Shown piece after piece: positions 48,869-57,306 of a DNA stretch of 64,000 nt (within the stretch, counting starts at the first letter, position 1; each line of letters opens with the position of its first letter). This DNA comes from Streptococcus mitis NCTC 12261 (GTDB lineage: Bacteria; Bacillota; Bacilli; Lactobacillales; Streptococcaceae). Below the pieces are notes generated by a model. That model was not told the origin of the DNA. It did not search any database and saw only the letters and a list, made by a program, of their open reading frames with translations. The position numbers were made by a program, and so were the translations under genes. The DNA lies in assembly GCF_000148585.2 (NCBI RefSeq), contig NZ_CP028414.1, positions 921,501-985,500 of the forward strand, read 5' to 3'.

Positions 48869-49051
48869 ATGCCATTTGTACGCATCGATTTATTTGAAGG
48901 ACGCACGCTCGAGCAAAAGAAAGCTCTTGCTAAGGAAGTAACGGAAGCTGTTGTCCGTAACACTGGAGCACCTCAATCTGCTGTCCATGTCATCATCAAT
49001 GACATGCCAGAAGGAACCTACTTCCCACAAGGGGAAATGCGCACCAAATAA
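48869..49051 (+). CDS. 4-oxalocrotonate tautomerase family enzyme
   Basis: A 60-residue tautomerase. After removal of Met the catalytic Pro1 is exposed (MPFVRIDLFEG), and the family pattern EQKKALAKEVTEAV is followed by VIINDMPEGTYFPQG. The natural substrate is unknown in streptococci. The ATG at 48869 has GGAGG and places Pro correctly; the frame opening at 48854 would bury it. Confidence 0.9.
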   Translation: MPFVRIDLFEGRTLEQKKALAKEVTEAVVRNTGAPQSAVHVIINDMPEGTYFPQGEMRTK

Positions 49052-49083
49052 GCTAGCTTAAGCAGAATTGCTTAGGCTTTTTC
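49050..49083 (+). terminator. Terminator after the tautomerase gene
   Basis: TAAGCA-GAAT-TGCTTA stem with outer pairs, followed by CTTTTTC. Confidence 0.7.
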
Positions 49084-49102
49084 AATCTCCAAGTAACATC
49101 CA

Positions 49103-49131
49103 TTGAAGAAATAGTTCAAATTTGTTACAAT
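49103..49131 (+). promoter_or_regulatory. Promoter of mnmE
   Basis: TTGAAG (49103-49108) and TACAAT (49126-49131) are separated by 17 bp. Confidence 0.6.
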
Positions 49132-49188
49132 TTGAAAGGATACTTGGGAAAATTTCCAAGAAAAGAGCTATTAATTAAAGGAAACATT

Positions 49189-50562
49189 ATGATTACACGT
49201 GAATTTGATACCATCGCTGCCATATCTACTCCACTAGGTGAAGGGGCTATTGGTATTGTCCGCCTGAGCGGAACAGAAAGTTTTGCTATTGCGCAAAAGA
49301 TTTTTAAAGGAAAAGACTTGAACAAGGTTGCCAGCCACACTCTCAACTACGGTCACATTGTTGATCCTCTGACTAGTAAAGTCATGGACGAAGTCATGGT
49401 TGGAGCCATGAAGTCTCCAAAAACCTTTACTCGTGAGGATATTATCGAGATTAACACCCACGGTGGGATTGCGGTGACCAATGAGATTCTCCAGTTAGCT
49501 ATCCGTGAAGGAGCTCGATTGGCAGAACCTGGTGAATTTACTAAACGTGCCTTTCTAAACGGTCGTGTGGACTTGACTCAAGCTGAGGCAGTGATGGATA
49601 TCATCCGTGCCAAGACAGACAAGGCCATGAACATTGCGGTCAAACAATTAGATGGTTCCCTTTCTGATCTTATCAATAATACCCGTCAAGAAATCCTCAA
49701 TACACTTGCCCAAGTCGAGGTGAATATTGACTATCCTGAGTATGACGATGTTGAAGAAGCGACTACTGCTGTTGTCCGTGAGAAGACAATGGAGTTTGAA
49801 CAATTACTAACCAATCTCCTTAGGACAGCCCGTCGTGGCAAAATCCTCCGTGAAGGAATTTCAACTGCTATCATCGGACGCCCTAACGTTGGGAAATCAA
49901 GCCTTCTCAACAACCTCTTGCGTGAAGACAAGGCAATCGTAACCGATATTGCTGGTACAACTCGAGATGTCATCGAAGAATACGTCAACATCAACGGTGT
50001 TCCACTAAAATTGATTGACACAGCTGGTATTCGTGAAACGGATGACATCGTGGAACAAATCGGAGTTGAGCGTTCAAAAAAAGCCCTCAAGGAAGCTGAC
50101 CTAGTTCTACTAGTGCTAAACGCTAGCGAACCACTGACTGCTCAAGACAGACAACTTCTTGAAATTAGCCAAGATACAAACCGTATTATTCTTCTTAATA
50201 AAACTGATCTTCCTGAAGCAATTGAAGCTTCAGAACTTCCAGAAGATGTCATCCGTATTTCAGTCCTTAAAAATCAAAACATTGATAAGATTGAAGAGAG
50301 AATTAACAACCTCTTCTTTGAAAACGCTGGTTTGGTTGAACAAGATGCTACTTACTTGTCAAATGCCCGTCACATTTCTCTAATTGAAAAGGCAGTAGAA
50401 AGCCTACAAGCTGTTAATGAAGGTCTTGAACTGGGGATGCCTGTTGATTTGCTTCAAGTTGATTTGACTCGTACTTGGGAAATCCTCGGAGAAATCACTG
50501 GAGATGCTGCTCCTGATGAACTTATTACCCAACTCTTTAGTCAATTCTGTTTAGGAAAATAG
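49189..50562 (+). CDS. mnmE: tRNA modification GTPase MnmE (TrmE)
   Basis: A 457-residue GTPase that, with MnmG, adds carboxymethylaminomethyl groups to wobble uridines of tRNA. An N-terminal tetrahydrofolate-binding domain precedes the G domain: GRPNVGKSS (G1), DIAGTTRD (G2), DTAGIRET (G3) and NKTD (G4). The C-terminus ends in the family's FCLGK with the catalytic Cys. I start at the ATG at 49189, with AAAGGAAA upstream, rather than at 49132. Confidence 0.96.
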   Translation: MITREFDTIAAISTPLGEGAIGIVRLSGTESFAIAQKIFKGKDLNKVASHTLNYGHIVDPLTSKVMDEVMVGAMKSPKTFTREDIIEINTHGGIAVTNEILQLAIREGARLAEPGEFTKRAFLNGRVDLTQAEAVMDIIRAKTDKAMNIAVKQLDGSLSDLINNTRQEILNTLAQVEVNIDYPEYDDVEEATTAVVREKTMEFEQLLTNLLRTARRGKILREGISTAIIGRPNVGKSSLLNNLLREDKAIVTDIAGTTRDVIEEYVNINGVPLKLIDTAGIRETDDIVEQIGVERSKKALKEADLVLLVLNASEPLTAQDRQLLEISQDTNRIILLNKTDLPEAIEASELPEDVIRISVLKNQNIDKIEERINNLFFENAGLVEQDATYLSNARHISLIEKAVESLQAVNEGLELGMPVDLLQVDLTRTWEILGEITGDAAPDELITQLFSQFCLGK

Positions 50563-50563
50563 A

Positions 50564-50600
50564 AAAATCCATGATCGTTGTTGCGGTCATGGATTTTATT
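50564..50600. terminator. Bidirectional terminator between mnmE and dapA
   Basis: An 11-bp stem, AAAATCCATGA with its complement, whose T-rich arm ends in TTTTATTG. It lies between the convergent ends of mnmE and dapA. Confidence 0.8.
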
Positions 50601-50607
50601 GTCTTTA

Positions 50608-51543
50608 TTAGTAATCTGGTCTTAAGACCCCTGTTACAGTTGCCTTGGTTGCTTCGTAGTCGCCATCTACGACAACCTTGACAATTCGTTTGGCATCTTC
50701 TTCTTGTGCTGGAACTAGAGGTAGACGAGTTGGTCCAGCTTCAAATCCCATGTAGTTAAGAACCGCCTTAACAGGAGCAGGACTTGGATAAGAGAAGAGG
50801 GCATTGACCTTAGGAATGAATTTACGCTGAATAGCTGCGGCTTTTTTCATATCGCTTTCTGCAATTGCAGTGAACATCTCGTGCATCTCATCCCCATTTG
50901 TATGAGAGGCAACAGAAATAACCCCATCCGCACCAAGGTTCATGGCATGGAAAGCATCTCCATCCTCACCAGTATAGACCAAGAACTCTTCTGGTTTGTG
51001 CTCAATCAAGTAAGCCATATTAGCCAAGCTAGTACATTCTTTGACACCAATAATATTTGGATGGTCAGCCAAACGAAGCATGGTTTCTGGAGTTAATTCT
51101 ACAACTACACGCCCTGGAATGTTATAGATAATAATTGGTAGGTCAGAAGCATCTGCAATGGCCTTAAAATGCTGATACATTCCTTCTTGAGAAGGTTTGT
51201 TGTAGTAAGGAACAATAGCAAGTCCAGCAGCAAAACCGCCAAATTCCGCTACTTCTTTGACAAACTCAATAGAGTCACGCGTATCATTAGTACCTACACC
51301 CGCAATCAAAGGTACACGTCCATTGACAATCTTCTGTACAGCTGCAAATAGCTCCAATTCTTCATCGTGAGTCAAAGTTGGACTCTCAGCTGTCGTCCCT
51401 GCGAGAAGAATTCCATCCGTATGATGGCTCAATAAATGCTCAATCAAGGCTGGAATAGCGTCAAAGTTGATGGAACCATCCTCATGGAAGGGAGTAATAA
51501 AGGCTGTGATGATTTTACACTCTTTTAAATCTTGATAAGACAT
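50608..51543 (-). CDS. dapA: 4-hydroxy-tetrahydrodipicolinate synthase
   Basis: A 311-residue aldolase that condenses pyruvate with aspartate semialdehyde in lysine and diaminopimelate synthesis. YNIPGR carries the catalytic Tyr, and the Schiff-base Lys is in GVKECT near residue 170. I start at the ATG at 51543, which has GAGAGG upstream, three codons inside the frame opening. It follows asd, whose product it uses. Confidence 0.95.
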   Translation of the reverse strand: MSYQDLKECKIITAFITPFHEDGSINFDAIPALIEHLLSHHTDGILLAGTTAESPTLTHDEELELFAAVQKIVNGRVPLIAGVGTNDTRDSIEFVKEVAEFGGFAAGLAIVPYYNKPSQEGMYQHFKAIADASDLPIIIYNIPGRVVVELTPETMLRLADHPNIIGVKECTSLANMAYLIEHKPEEFLVYTGEDGDAFHAMNLGADGVISVASHTNGDEMHEMFTAIAESDMKKAAAIQRKFIPKVNALFSYPSPAPVKAVLNYMGFEAGPTRLPLVPAQEEDAKRIVKVVVDGDYEATKATVTGVLRPDY

Positions 51544-51568
51544 GAGAAACACCTCTCTATTTCAAAGA

Positions 51569-51588
51569 AGGAGTTCATCTGAACTCCT
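51569..51588 (-). terminator. Hairpin between asd and dapA
   Basis: AGGAGTTC-AGAT-GAACTCCT forms a perfect 8-bp stem followed by only a weak T-run (TCTTTG). It may be a partial terminator or an RNA-processing hairpin. Confidence 0.5.
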
Positions 51589-51599
51589 AAACAATATGA

Positions 51600-52676
51600 C
51601 TATTTTAATTCAAATTTCAATTCAGCTGTTGGACGAACCAATCCACGTTCGTGAAGAGTTTCTGCAATCTGAACTGAGTTCCAAGCAGCACCTTTGAGAA
51701 GGTTATCTGAAACAACCCACATGTGAATTCCTTTTTCTGCATCCAAGTCTTTACGGATACGACCAACAAAGGTATCACGTGAACCCACGGCATTGATGGC
51801 TTGAGGATAAATTTGATGAGCTACATCATCTTCAAGAACAGCACCTGGGAAGGCTGAGATAGCTGCTTTTACTTCTTCGATTGGAGCCACTTCTTTTGTT
51901 TCGATGTAAACTGACTCAGAGTGAGCTGACAAGACTGGAATACGCACACATGTTGCAGATACTGCAATACTGTCATCTTCCATAATTTTCTTAGTTTCCT
52001 TAGTCATCTTCATCTCTTCGTAAGTGTAATCATTATCAGTGAAGACATCGATTTGTGGAAGAGCATTGAAGGCGATAGGATAGTGTTTCTTGTCACCACC
52101 TGAAGGCAAGATTTCCGCATGTAAATCACGTGGTTTCACTCCATCATTCAAGACTTCACGAAGTTCACGTTGAGTCTCAAGAATTGCTCCCATACCAGCA
52201 CCTGAAACTGCTTGGTAAGTTGAAACAATGATACGGTCCAAGCCCCATTTTTGGCGAACTGGCTCAAGAGCCACCATCATTTGGATTGTTGAACAGTTAG
52301 GGCAGGCAATGATACCGTTGTGGGCATCAAGTGCGTGAGCATTGACCTCTGGTACAACCAAAGGAACATCTGGATTTTGACGGAAGTAAGATGTATTATC
52401 TACTACTACCGCTCCAGCTTTCACTGCGTATGGTGCATACTTAGCTGATGTAGAACCACCTGCTGAAAAAAGAGCAATATCAACTCCTTCAAAAGCTGTT
52501 TCAGTTGTTTCTTCAATCGTAATATCTTGATCTTTAAACTTCAAAGTCTTGCCTGCTGAACGTGCAGAAGCAAGTAAACGAATTTTATCGATTGGAAGTG
52601 TTGATTCTTCCAACATTTTTATCATCTGAGCTCCGACAGCACCTGTCGCGCCGACTACAGCAACTGTATATCCCAT
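51600..52676 (-). CDS. asd: Aspartate-semialdehyde dehydrogenase
   Basis: A 358-residue dehydrogenase making aspartate semialdehyde for lysine, threonine and methionine synthesis. The N-terminal [12 protein letters not shown] binds NADP, and the catalytic Cys is in [10 protein letters not shown] near residue 128. The same product is a substrate of the CASDH enzyme in the polyamine operon of this window. The transcript carries the asd RNA motif upstream. Confidence 0.96.
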   Translation of the reverse strand: MGYTVAVVGATGAVGAQMIKMLEESTLPIDKIRLLASARSAGKTLKFKDQDITIEETTETAFEGVDIALFSAGGSTSAKYAPYAVKAGAVVVDNTSYFRQNPDVPLVVPEVNAHALDAHNGIIACPNCSTIQMMVALEPVRQKWGLDRIIVSTYQAVSGAGMGAILETQRELREVLNDGVKPRDLHAEILPSGGDKKHYPIAFNALPQIDVFTDNDYTYEEMKMTKETKKIMEDDSIAVSATCVRIPVLSAHSESVYIETKEVAPIEEVKAAISAFPGAVLEDDVAHQIYPQAINAVGSRDTFVGRIRKDLDAEKGIHMWVVSDNLLKGAAWNSVQIAETLHERGLVRPTAELKFELK

Positions 52677-52780
52677 AAATAACCTCTTTCGGAATTTTCT
52701 AAAAATTTCTATAATAGATGTATTATACTACTTTTTCCATGAATTGCAAAGCTTTTTCATCATTTTTTGGAAAATAAAAA

Positions 52781-52914
52781 TCCCCAGTCGCTAGACTAGG
52801 GACTAAGAGGCATCTTCATGTGATGAGCAGGTTCACACAACTCATCAAGGTCCGCTCCTGCGTTATGACCTCCTTATGCTCAATAGTAGCCTGAAGACTA
52901 CCTATCGACTCATC
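52781..52914 (-). ncRNA. asd RNA motif (leader of asd), with terminator
   Basis: The leader lies directly upstream of asd, where the asd RNA motif of lactic acid bacteria is described. It contains several hairpins (GTAGTC/GACTAC-type pairs and repeated ATGAG/CTCAT segments) and ends in an 8-bp terminator (CCCTAGTC/GACTGGGG) followed by ATTTTTATTTT. The promoter has TTGACA (52947-52952) 17 bp from TAATAT. Assignment rests on position, size and terminator rather than on an alignment. Confidence 0.7.
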
Positions 52915-52923
52915 GCGTCTATT

Positions 52924-52952
52924 ATATTACTTGAAATAAGTGGTTTTGTCAA
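52924..52952 (-). promoter_or_regulatory. Promoter of the asd leader
   Basis: Perfect -35 TTGACA (52947-52952) and TAATAT (52924-52929) at 17 bp; an overlapping TATAAT is at 52921-52926. Confidence 0.65.
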
Positions 52953-53055
52953 TAGGAAATTTTTGCAGGATGACTTTTATTATACAAAAGTCAAAATTTT
53001 TCTCACGAGCATAAGAAAAAAACTCTTGTGTTCAAGAGTTTCCCTGTAAATATCA

Positions 53056-53128
53056 TGCTAATTGCCGGGATTGAACCGGCGACCTCATCCTTACCATGGA
53101 TGCGCTCTGCCAACTGAGCTAAATCAGC
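53056..53128 (-). tRNA. tRNA-Thr (anticodon GGT)
   Basis: A 73-nt cloverleaf. The acceptor is GCTGATT paired with AATTAGC (one G-T), the D-arm contains AGCTCAGTTGGCAGAGC, the anticodon stem is CATCC/GGATG with loop ATGGTAA, and the T-arm is GCCGG-TTCAATC-CCGGC. The discriminator is A and CCA is not encoded. Anticodon GGT reads ACC and ACT. Confidence 0.96.
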
Positions 53129-53191
53129 TTACTTAAAAAGTATACTATAGTTAGAAAATCTTGTCAAGTTTCCTTAGATATTTTCCATAAG

Positions 53192-53222
53192 AAAAAGCCA
53201 GGTAATAGCTACCTAGCTTTTC
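53192..53222 (-). terminator. Terminator after queT
   Basis: On the minus strand AAGCTAGGTA and TACCTGGCTT (one mismatch-type pair) flank a 5-base loop and lead into TTTTTCTT. Confidence 0.75.
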
Positions 53223-53227
53223 TGGTT

Positions 53228-53737
53228 CTATTTAGTTAAATCGATTCGACGACCAATTTTACCAATAATAATCGCTCCAATAATCAATGAGGCAAATTCA
53301 CCAATCCCTGTTGTAAACCAAGTAAGGAAAAATGGTAATTGCGCTACGATATTCAACTCGGCAGCGATAGTAAACATGGAAATTGAAAAGAGGATTGAAA
53401 AGAAGAAATGATCTTTTCGAATTAATCCATTAAAGAGGTAATCTTTGCTGTATTTTGCAAAAAGCCAAACACCTAGACTAAGGAATACTAGGGTTGATCC
53501 ACCACCAACAAAGACATCTAGCAGTCCGAAGCTAAAGAAATTAGCAATCATACAACCGATAGTAACTCCGATGATGTACTTAGGATTGTAAAAAGCCATA
53601 AAGTTCATCATTTCTGAAATACGGAACTGATAAGCACCATAGCTAATAGCATTTAGGGGCGGTGTAACAGTCAAAACGACATAGATAGCAGCGACGATTG
53701 CAATATCTGCAACATCACGAATAGTTAATTTTTTCAT
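53228..53737 (-). CDS. queT: Queuosine precursor transporter QueT
   Basis: A 169-residue membrane protein of the QueT/COG4708 family, the substrate-binding component of an ECF transporter for a queuosine precursor such as preQ1. Five or six membrane helices are visible, with family signatures PPLNAISYGAYQFRISE and GCMIANFFSFGLLDVFVG. The ATG at 53737 follows AAAGGAG, which is part of the preQ1-II riboswitch; the longer frame to 53797 would be inside the riboswitch. Confidence 0.92.
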   Translation of the reverse strand: MKKLTIRDVADIAIVAAIYVVLTVTPPLNAISYGAYQFRISEMMNFMAFYNPKYIIGVTIGCMIANFFSFGLLDVFVGGGSTLVFLSLGVWLFAKYSKDYLFNGLIRKDHFFFSILFSISMFTIAAELNIVAQLPFFLTWFTTGIGEFASLIIGAIIIGKIGRRIDLTK

Positions 53738-53740
53738 TTT

Positions 53741-53798
53741 TTCTCCTTTGGCGGTTTCCCGCGTATAATATGCTTGGTGAAAGAAGCTAAGCACCAAG
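53741..53798 (-). promoter_or_regulatory. preQ1-II riboswitch
   Basis: The minus strand carries the class-II preQ1 aptamer almost exactly as in the pneumococcal reference: CTTGGTGC and CACCAAG form P2, followed by GCATATTATACGCGGG, then AACCGCC and AAAGGAG. In this class the ligand-bound pseudoknot sequesters the Shine-Dalgarno, so queT translation is shut off when preQ1 is plentiful. Confidence 0.93.
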
Positions 53799-53820
53799 GG
53801 TTGCTTGAATCAACCTTACT

Positions 53821-53853
53821 AGTATAGCACAATAGCCTGCTTTATGCTATACT
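53821..53853. promoter_or_regulatory. Divergent symmetric extended -10 promoters (queT and gtrA)
   Basis: AGTATAGCA and TGCTATACT are perfect inverted copies separated by 15 bases; each is a TGCTATACT extended -10 box, leftward for queT and rightward for the GtrA gene. The rightward box ends six bases before the GtrA ATG. Confidence 0.6.
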
Positions 53854-53859
53854 AAAAGC

Positions 53860-54291
53860 ATGAAAAAATGTATTCAAATTCTCTTGGATAATGAACTCTT
53901 TGCCTACCTCTTTTTTGGTATAGCAACTACTCTTGTTTCGATTCTATCCCGATTAGTCATTTATCAACTAACTCATAGAGAACTCCTTGCAACTGGACTA
54001 GCAAATATAATCGGTATCCTATTTGCTTTTATCACAAATGATACAATTGTATTTAAGCAAGCTAGGCAGAATTGGTCAATCCGTTTAGTAAAATTTACTA
54101 TAGCACGTCTTTCTACCTTTCTTTTAGACTTGTTTTTAACTTTTCTCTTTGTAACTCAGTTTCCTAATATTATCGGGCAATTTGTAAATAATAATATTAA
54201 TAGAGTGAATCGTATTGAAACAATTATTGCACAATTCTTAATAATTATCCTCAATTACATTTTTAGTAAGGTATTTATTTTTAAAAAATAA
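53860..54291 (+). CDS. GtrA-like family membrane protein
   Basis: A 143-residue protein with four membrane helices and the GtrA signature FGIATTLVSILSRLVIYQL and ANIIGILFAFITNDTIVF. GtrA proteins move lipid-linked sugars used in cell-wall or surface glycosylation. There is no Shine-Dalgarno, and the ATG coincides with the predicted transcription start, so the mRNA may be leaderless. No glycosyltransferase is adjacent. Confidence 0.85.
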   Translation: MKKCIQILLDNELFAYLFFGIATTLVSILSRLVIYQLTHRELLATGLANIIGILFAFITNDTIVFKQARQNWSIRLVKFTIARLSTFLLDLFLTFLFVTQFPNIIGQFVNNNINRVNRIETIIAQFLIIILNYIFSKVFIFKK

Positions 54292-54370
54292 GAAAAATTT
54301 TAAACATATAGCTTGCAAGAATTTCTTAATTAATATATAATTAAGTGTAAGAGTTTTTTGAAAGGAAATT

Positions 54371-54754
54371 ATGAAAATGTTAAAAGATCTTAAAGCATTC
54401 TTGCTTCGTGGTAATGTTGTTGACCTTGCTGTCGGTGTGATCATTGCCACTGCTTTTGGTGCAATCGTTACATCACTTGTTAACGATATCATCACTCCAC
54501 TTATTTTGAATCCAGCCTTGGAAGCTGCGAAAGTACAAAACATCGCTGAGCTTGCTTGGAATGGTGTTACATATGGTAAATTCTTGAGCGCTGTTATCAA
54601 CTTCCTAGTTATCGGTACTGTTCTCTTCTTTGTAATCAAAGGTATTGAAAAAGCTCAAAGTCTTACTAAGAAAGAAGCTGCTGAGGAAGCTCCAGCTGGT
54701 CCAACTGAGTTGGAAGTACTTCAAGAAATCAAAGCCCTTCTTGAGAAAAAATAA
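54371..54754 (+). CDS. mscL: Large-conductance mechanosensitive channel
   Basis: A 127-residue MscL channel that opens under membrane tension to release solutes in hypo-osmotic shock. The N-terminal FLLRGNVVDLAVGVIIATAFG is the conserved M1 region, followed by M2 (VINFLVIGTVLFFVIKGI) and a cytoplasmic helix. GAAAGGAAA precedes the start. Single gene with its own terminator. Confidence 0.96.
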   Translation: MKMLKDLKAFLLRGNVVDLAVGVIIATAFGAIVTSLVNDIITPLILNPALEAAKVQNIAELAWNGVTYGKFLSAVINFLVIGTVLFFVIKGIEKAQSLTKKEAAEEAPAGPTELEVLQEIKALLEKK

Positions 54755-54760
54755 TCGATT

Positions 54761-54795
54761 AAAAGGATTTAGCACAAAGCTAAATCCTTTTTTCT
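54761..54795. terminator. Terminator after mscL
   Basis: AAAAGGATTTAGC with its complement forms a 12-13-bp stem followed by a T-run. It also lies at the 3' end of the convergent hemH gene. Confidence 0.88.
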
Positions 54796-55890
54796 TTACT
54801 CTTTCGGTAACTTACCTGCTTTCTCAAGCATTTTCTTAATAAGATAAGGCATCTTAACATTTTCCCGACCTTTTTTCTCAATCAGTTTTTTCACAAACTC
54901 CGGCATTTGTAAATCTTGAGATTCGGCCAAGATATTTTTAGTCTCGTCTGAAGGAACTAACTCATCAAAGGTTTCTTCTTCTGGGAGAAATTCCTTAAAC
55001 TCTTGATGTTCATTGGCTCTGACTGTATTGATCAAGGCATCAATCAAGCGAGAATCCGTATTTGGCATTGGTGGTCGATGGTAGTTCACACCCAATTCTT
55101 GACACAAGTCATAACATTCCACATCGTTGTCAAACAAGACCTCAATATGCTCACTGATGAAACTAATAGGTACAAAAATATAATGGTCTGGATGTTCTGT
55201 CTGTTCTCTGAGATACTCCAAAACATCTGGCTTAATCCATGGAATACCAATATCACTTTCACTCTGCCAAGTGTTGGTATATTGCTCGGAACTCAAACCT
55301 AGTTTTTCAGCGACTAGCTTGCTATTTTCAAAAATTTGATCGATATAAGGATCGCCAAAATCCAAGGCAAAAATGGGTACACTATGGGCTGAAAAGATGA
55401 CTTTAAAGCTATCCTGCTTCACTTCATCTTTTAAAATCTTAGCAATTTCATCTGCCCAATAGTTTAGCAAGGCCTCTTCTTGATACCAGTCCTTAATGAC
55501 CAAAAACTGAATTTGCTTGCTTTCTAAAAATTTCTCATAACCCATGACAGAGTAAAAAGAATAATGAGGCTCCAAAATCAAACAAATACATTGCTCGATT
55601 CCGTCTGCTTCCATCTGACCAATCACGTCTGGGATAAAGGGTCTAGAAAACTTATTGGCAAAATAGACACTATATTCATTTCCTAGCCTAGCTTCTACCA
55701 AGGCAACCTCTTCACGCGTAATTCTTTGCAGAGGCGTGCCTCCAATTCGTACATAATTATCATAGAGAGTTTGAATCTCATGGTCTTGAGGTCTCACTCC
55801 ACGACGAATATTTGTGAAAAAATCAGCCACACCTTCAAAGGTAATCTCTTCTGGTGAACCGAAAGTCATCATTAAAATTGCTTTTTTCAT
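54796..55890 (-). CDS. hemH: Ferrochelatase
   Basis: A 364-residue ferrochelatase family protein. The catalytic His is in FSAHSVP near residue 170, and the C-terminal half holds [15 protein letters not shown] and [10 protein letters not shown], as in the family. It inserts Fe2+ into a porphyrin. No other haem-synthesis gene is in the window, and streptococci generally lack the pathway, so it may act on imported porphyrin or run in reverse. Confidence 0.93.
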   Translation of the reverse strand: MKKAILMMTFGSPEEITFEGVADFFTNIRRGVRPQDHEIQTLYDNYVRIGGTPLQRITREEVALVEARLGNEYSVYFANKFSRPFIPDVIGQMEADGIEQCICLILEPHYSFYSVMGYEKFLESKQIQFLVIKDWYQEEALLNYWADEIAKILKDEVKQDSFKVIFSAHSVPIFALDFGDPYIDQIFENSKLVAEKLGLSSEQYTNTWQSESDIGIPWIKPDVLEYLREQTEHPDHYIFVPISFISEHIEVLFDNDVECYDLCQELGVNYHRPPMPNTDSRLIDALINTVRANEHQEFKEFLPEEETFDELVPSDETKNILAESQDLQMPEFVKKLIEKKGRENVKMPYLIKKMLEKAGKLPKE

Positions 55891-56043
55891 AATCGCTTCC
55901 TTGTGATATTTTTATCAAGTTTATTTTATCATTTATCCATTAATAAGTAAACGCCAACATAGCGAATTTCTCTAACTTCTGTCTTTTGTTTTTCTTTTCT
56001 TTCTATGATACAATGGAAAAAATGAATTCAAAAGGAGTTTTTT

Positions 56044-57267
56044 ATGACTTACCCCAATCTCTTGGACCGCTTCTTGACCTACGTTAAGGTCAACACGCGC
56101 TCTGATGAACACTCTACTACTACTCCAAGTACACAGAGTCAGGTTGACTTCGCAACCAATGTTCTTATCCCTGAAATGAAACGTGTTGGATTACAAAATG
56201 TTTATTATCTACCAAATGGTTTTGCAATTGGAACCTTGCCAGCCAATGATCCATCTTTAACACGTAAGATTGGCTTCATCTCCCACATGGATACTGCTGA
56301 TTTTAATGCCGAAGGAGTCAAGCCACAGGTAATTGAAAACTACGATGGTGGTGTGATTGAACTTGGAAATTCTGGTTTCAAACTCGATCCAGCTGACTTT
56401 AAGAGTCTAGAGAAATATCCAGGACAAACGCTCATCACAACCGATGGAACAACCTTACTAGGTGCTGATGACAAGTCAGGGATTGCTGAAATTATGACTG
56501 CTATTGAATATCTGACTGCCCATCCTGAAATCAAGCACTGTGAGATTCGTGTTGGTTTTGGTCCAGATGAAGAAATCGGTGTTGGTGCCAATAAATTTGA
56601 TGCAGAAGATTTCGATGTAGATTTTGCCTATACTGTAGATGGCGGACCTCTCGGAGAACTTCAGTACGAGACCTTCTCAGCCGCTGGTGCTGAATTGCAT
56701 TTCCAAGGACGCAATGTCCACCCTGGTACTGCCAAAGGGCAGATGGTCAATGCCCTTCAGCTAGCAATTGATTTTCATAATCAACTTCCAGAGAATGACC
56801 GACCCGAGTTAACAGAAGGTTACCAAGGCTTCTACCACCTAATGGATGTGATAGGTAGTGTCGAAGAGGCGCGTGCAAGCTACATCATTCGTGATTTTGA
56901 AAAAGATGCCTTTGAAGCTCGTAAAGCAGCAATGCAGTCTATCGCTGATAAGATGAATCAAGAACTTGGTAGCGACCGTGTCACCCTAAACTTGACAGAC
57001 CAGTACTACAATATGAAAGAAGTCATTGAAAAAGATATGACTCCAATTACCATTGCCAAAGCAGTTATGGAAGATTTGGGGATTACTCCTATAATCGAAC
57101 CAATCCGTGGAGGGACAGACGGCTCTAAGATTTCCTTTATGGGAATCCCAACTCCTAATATCTTTGCGGGAGGAGAAAATATGCATGGACGTTTTGAATA
57201 CGTCAGCCTTCAGACTATGGAACGTGCGGTTGATACCATCATTGGTATCGTAGCTTATAAAGACTAA
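56044..57267 (+). CDS. pepT: Peptidase T (tripeptide aminopeptidase)
   Basis: A 407-residue M20 dinuclear zinc aminopeptidase that releases the N-terminal residue from tripeptides. Metal-binding and catalytic motifs are [30 protein letters not shown] and the C-terminal GGTDGS. The promoter has an extended -10 TGATACAAT upstream, and AAAGGAG precedes the ATG. Normal length. Confidence 0.96.
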   Translation: MTYPNLLDRFLTYVKVNTRSDEHSTTTPSTQSQVDFATNVLIPEMKRVGLQNVYYLPNGFAIGTLPANDPSLTRKIGFISHMDTADFNAEGVKPQVIENYDGGVIELGNSGFKLDPADFKSLEKYPGQTLITTDGTTLLGADDKSGIAEIMTAIEYLTAHPEIKHCEIRVGFGPDEEIGVGANKFDAEDFDVDFAYTVDGGPLGELQYETFSAAGAELHFQGRNVHPGTAKGQMVNALQLAIDFHNQLPENDRPELTEGYQGFYHLMDVIGSVEEARASYIIRDFEKDAFEARKAAMQSIADKMNQELGSDRVTLNLTDQYYNMKEVIEKDMTPITIAKAVMEDLGITPIIEPIRGGTDGSKISFMGIPTPNIFAGGENMHGRFEYVSLQTMERAVDTIIGIVAYKD

Positions 57268-57270
57268 AAA

Positions 57271-57306
57271 GACGAGGTAGCTCAGCTACTTCGCCTTTCT
57301 TTTTAT
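57271..57306. terminator. Terminator between pepT and the first pht gene
   Basis: CGAGGTAGC and GCTACTTCG form a 9-bp stem followed by CCTTTCTTTTT on the plus strand. It overlaps the last codons of the convergent pht gene. Confidence 0.75.
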
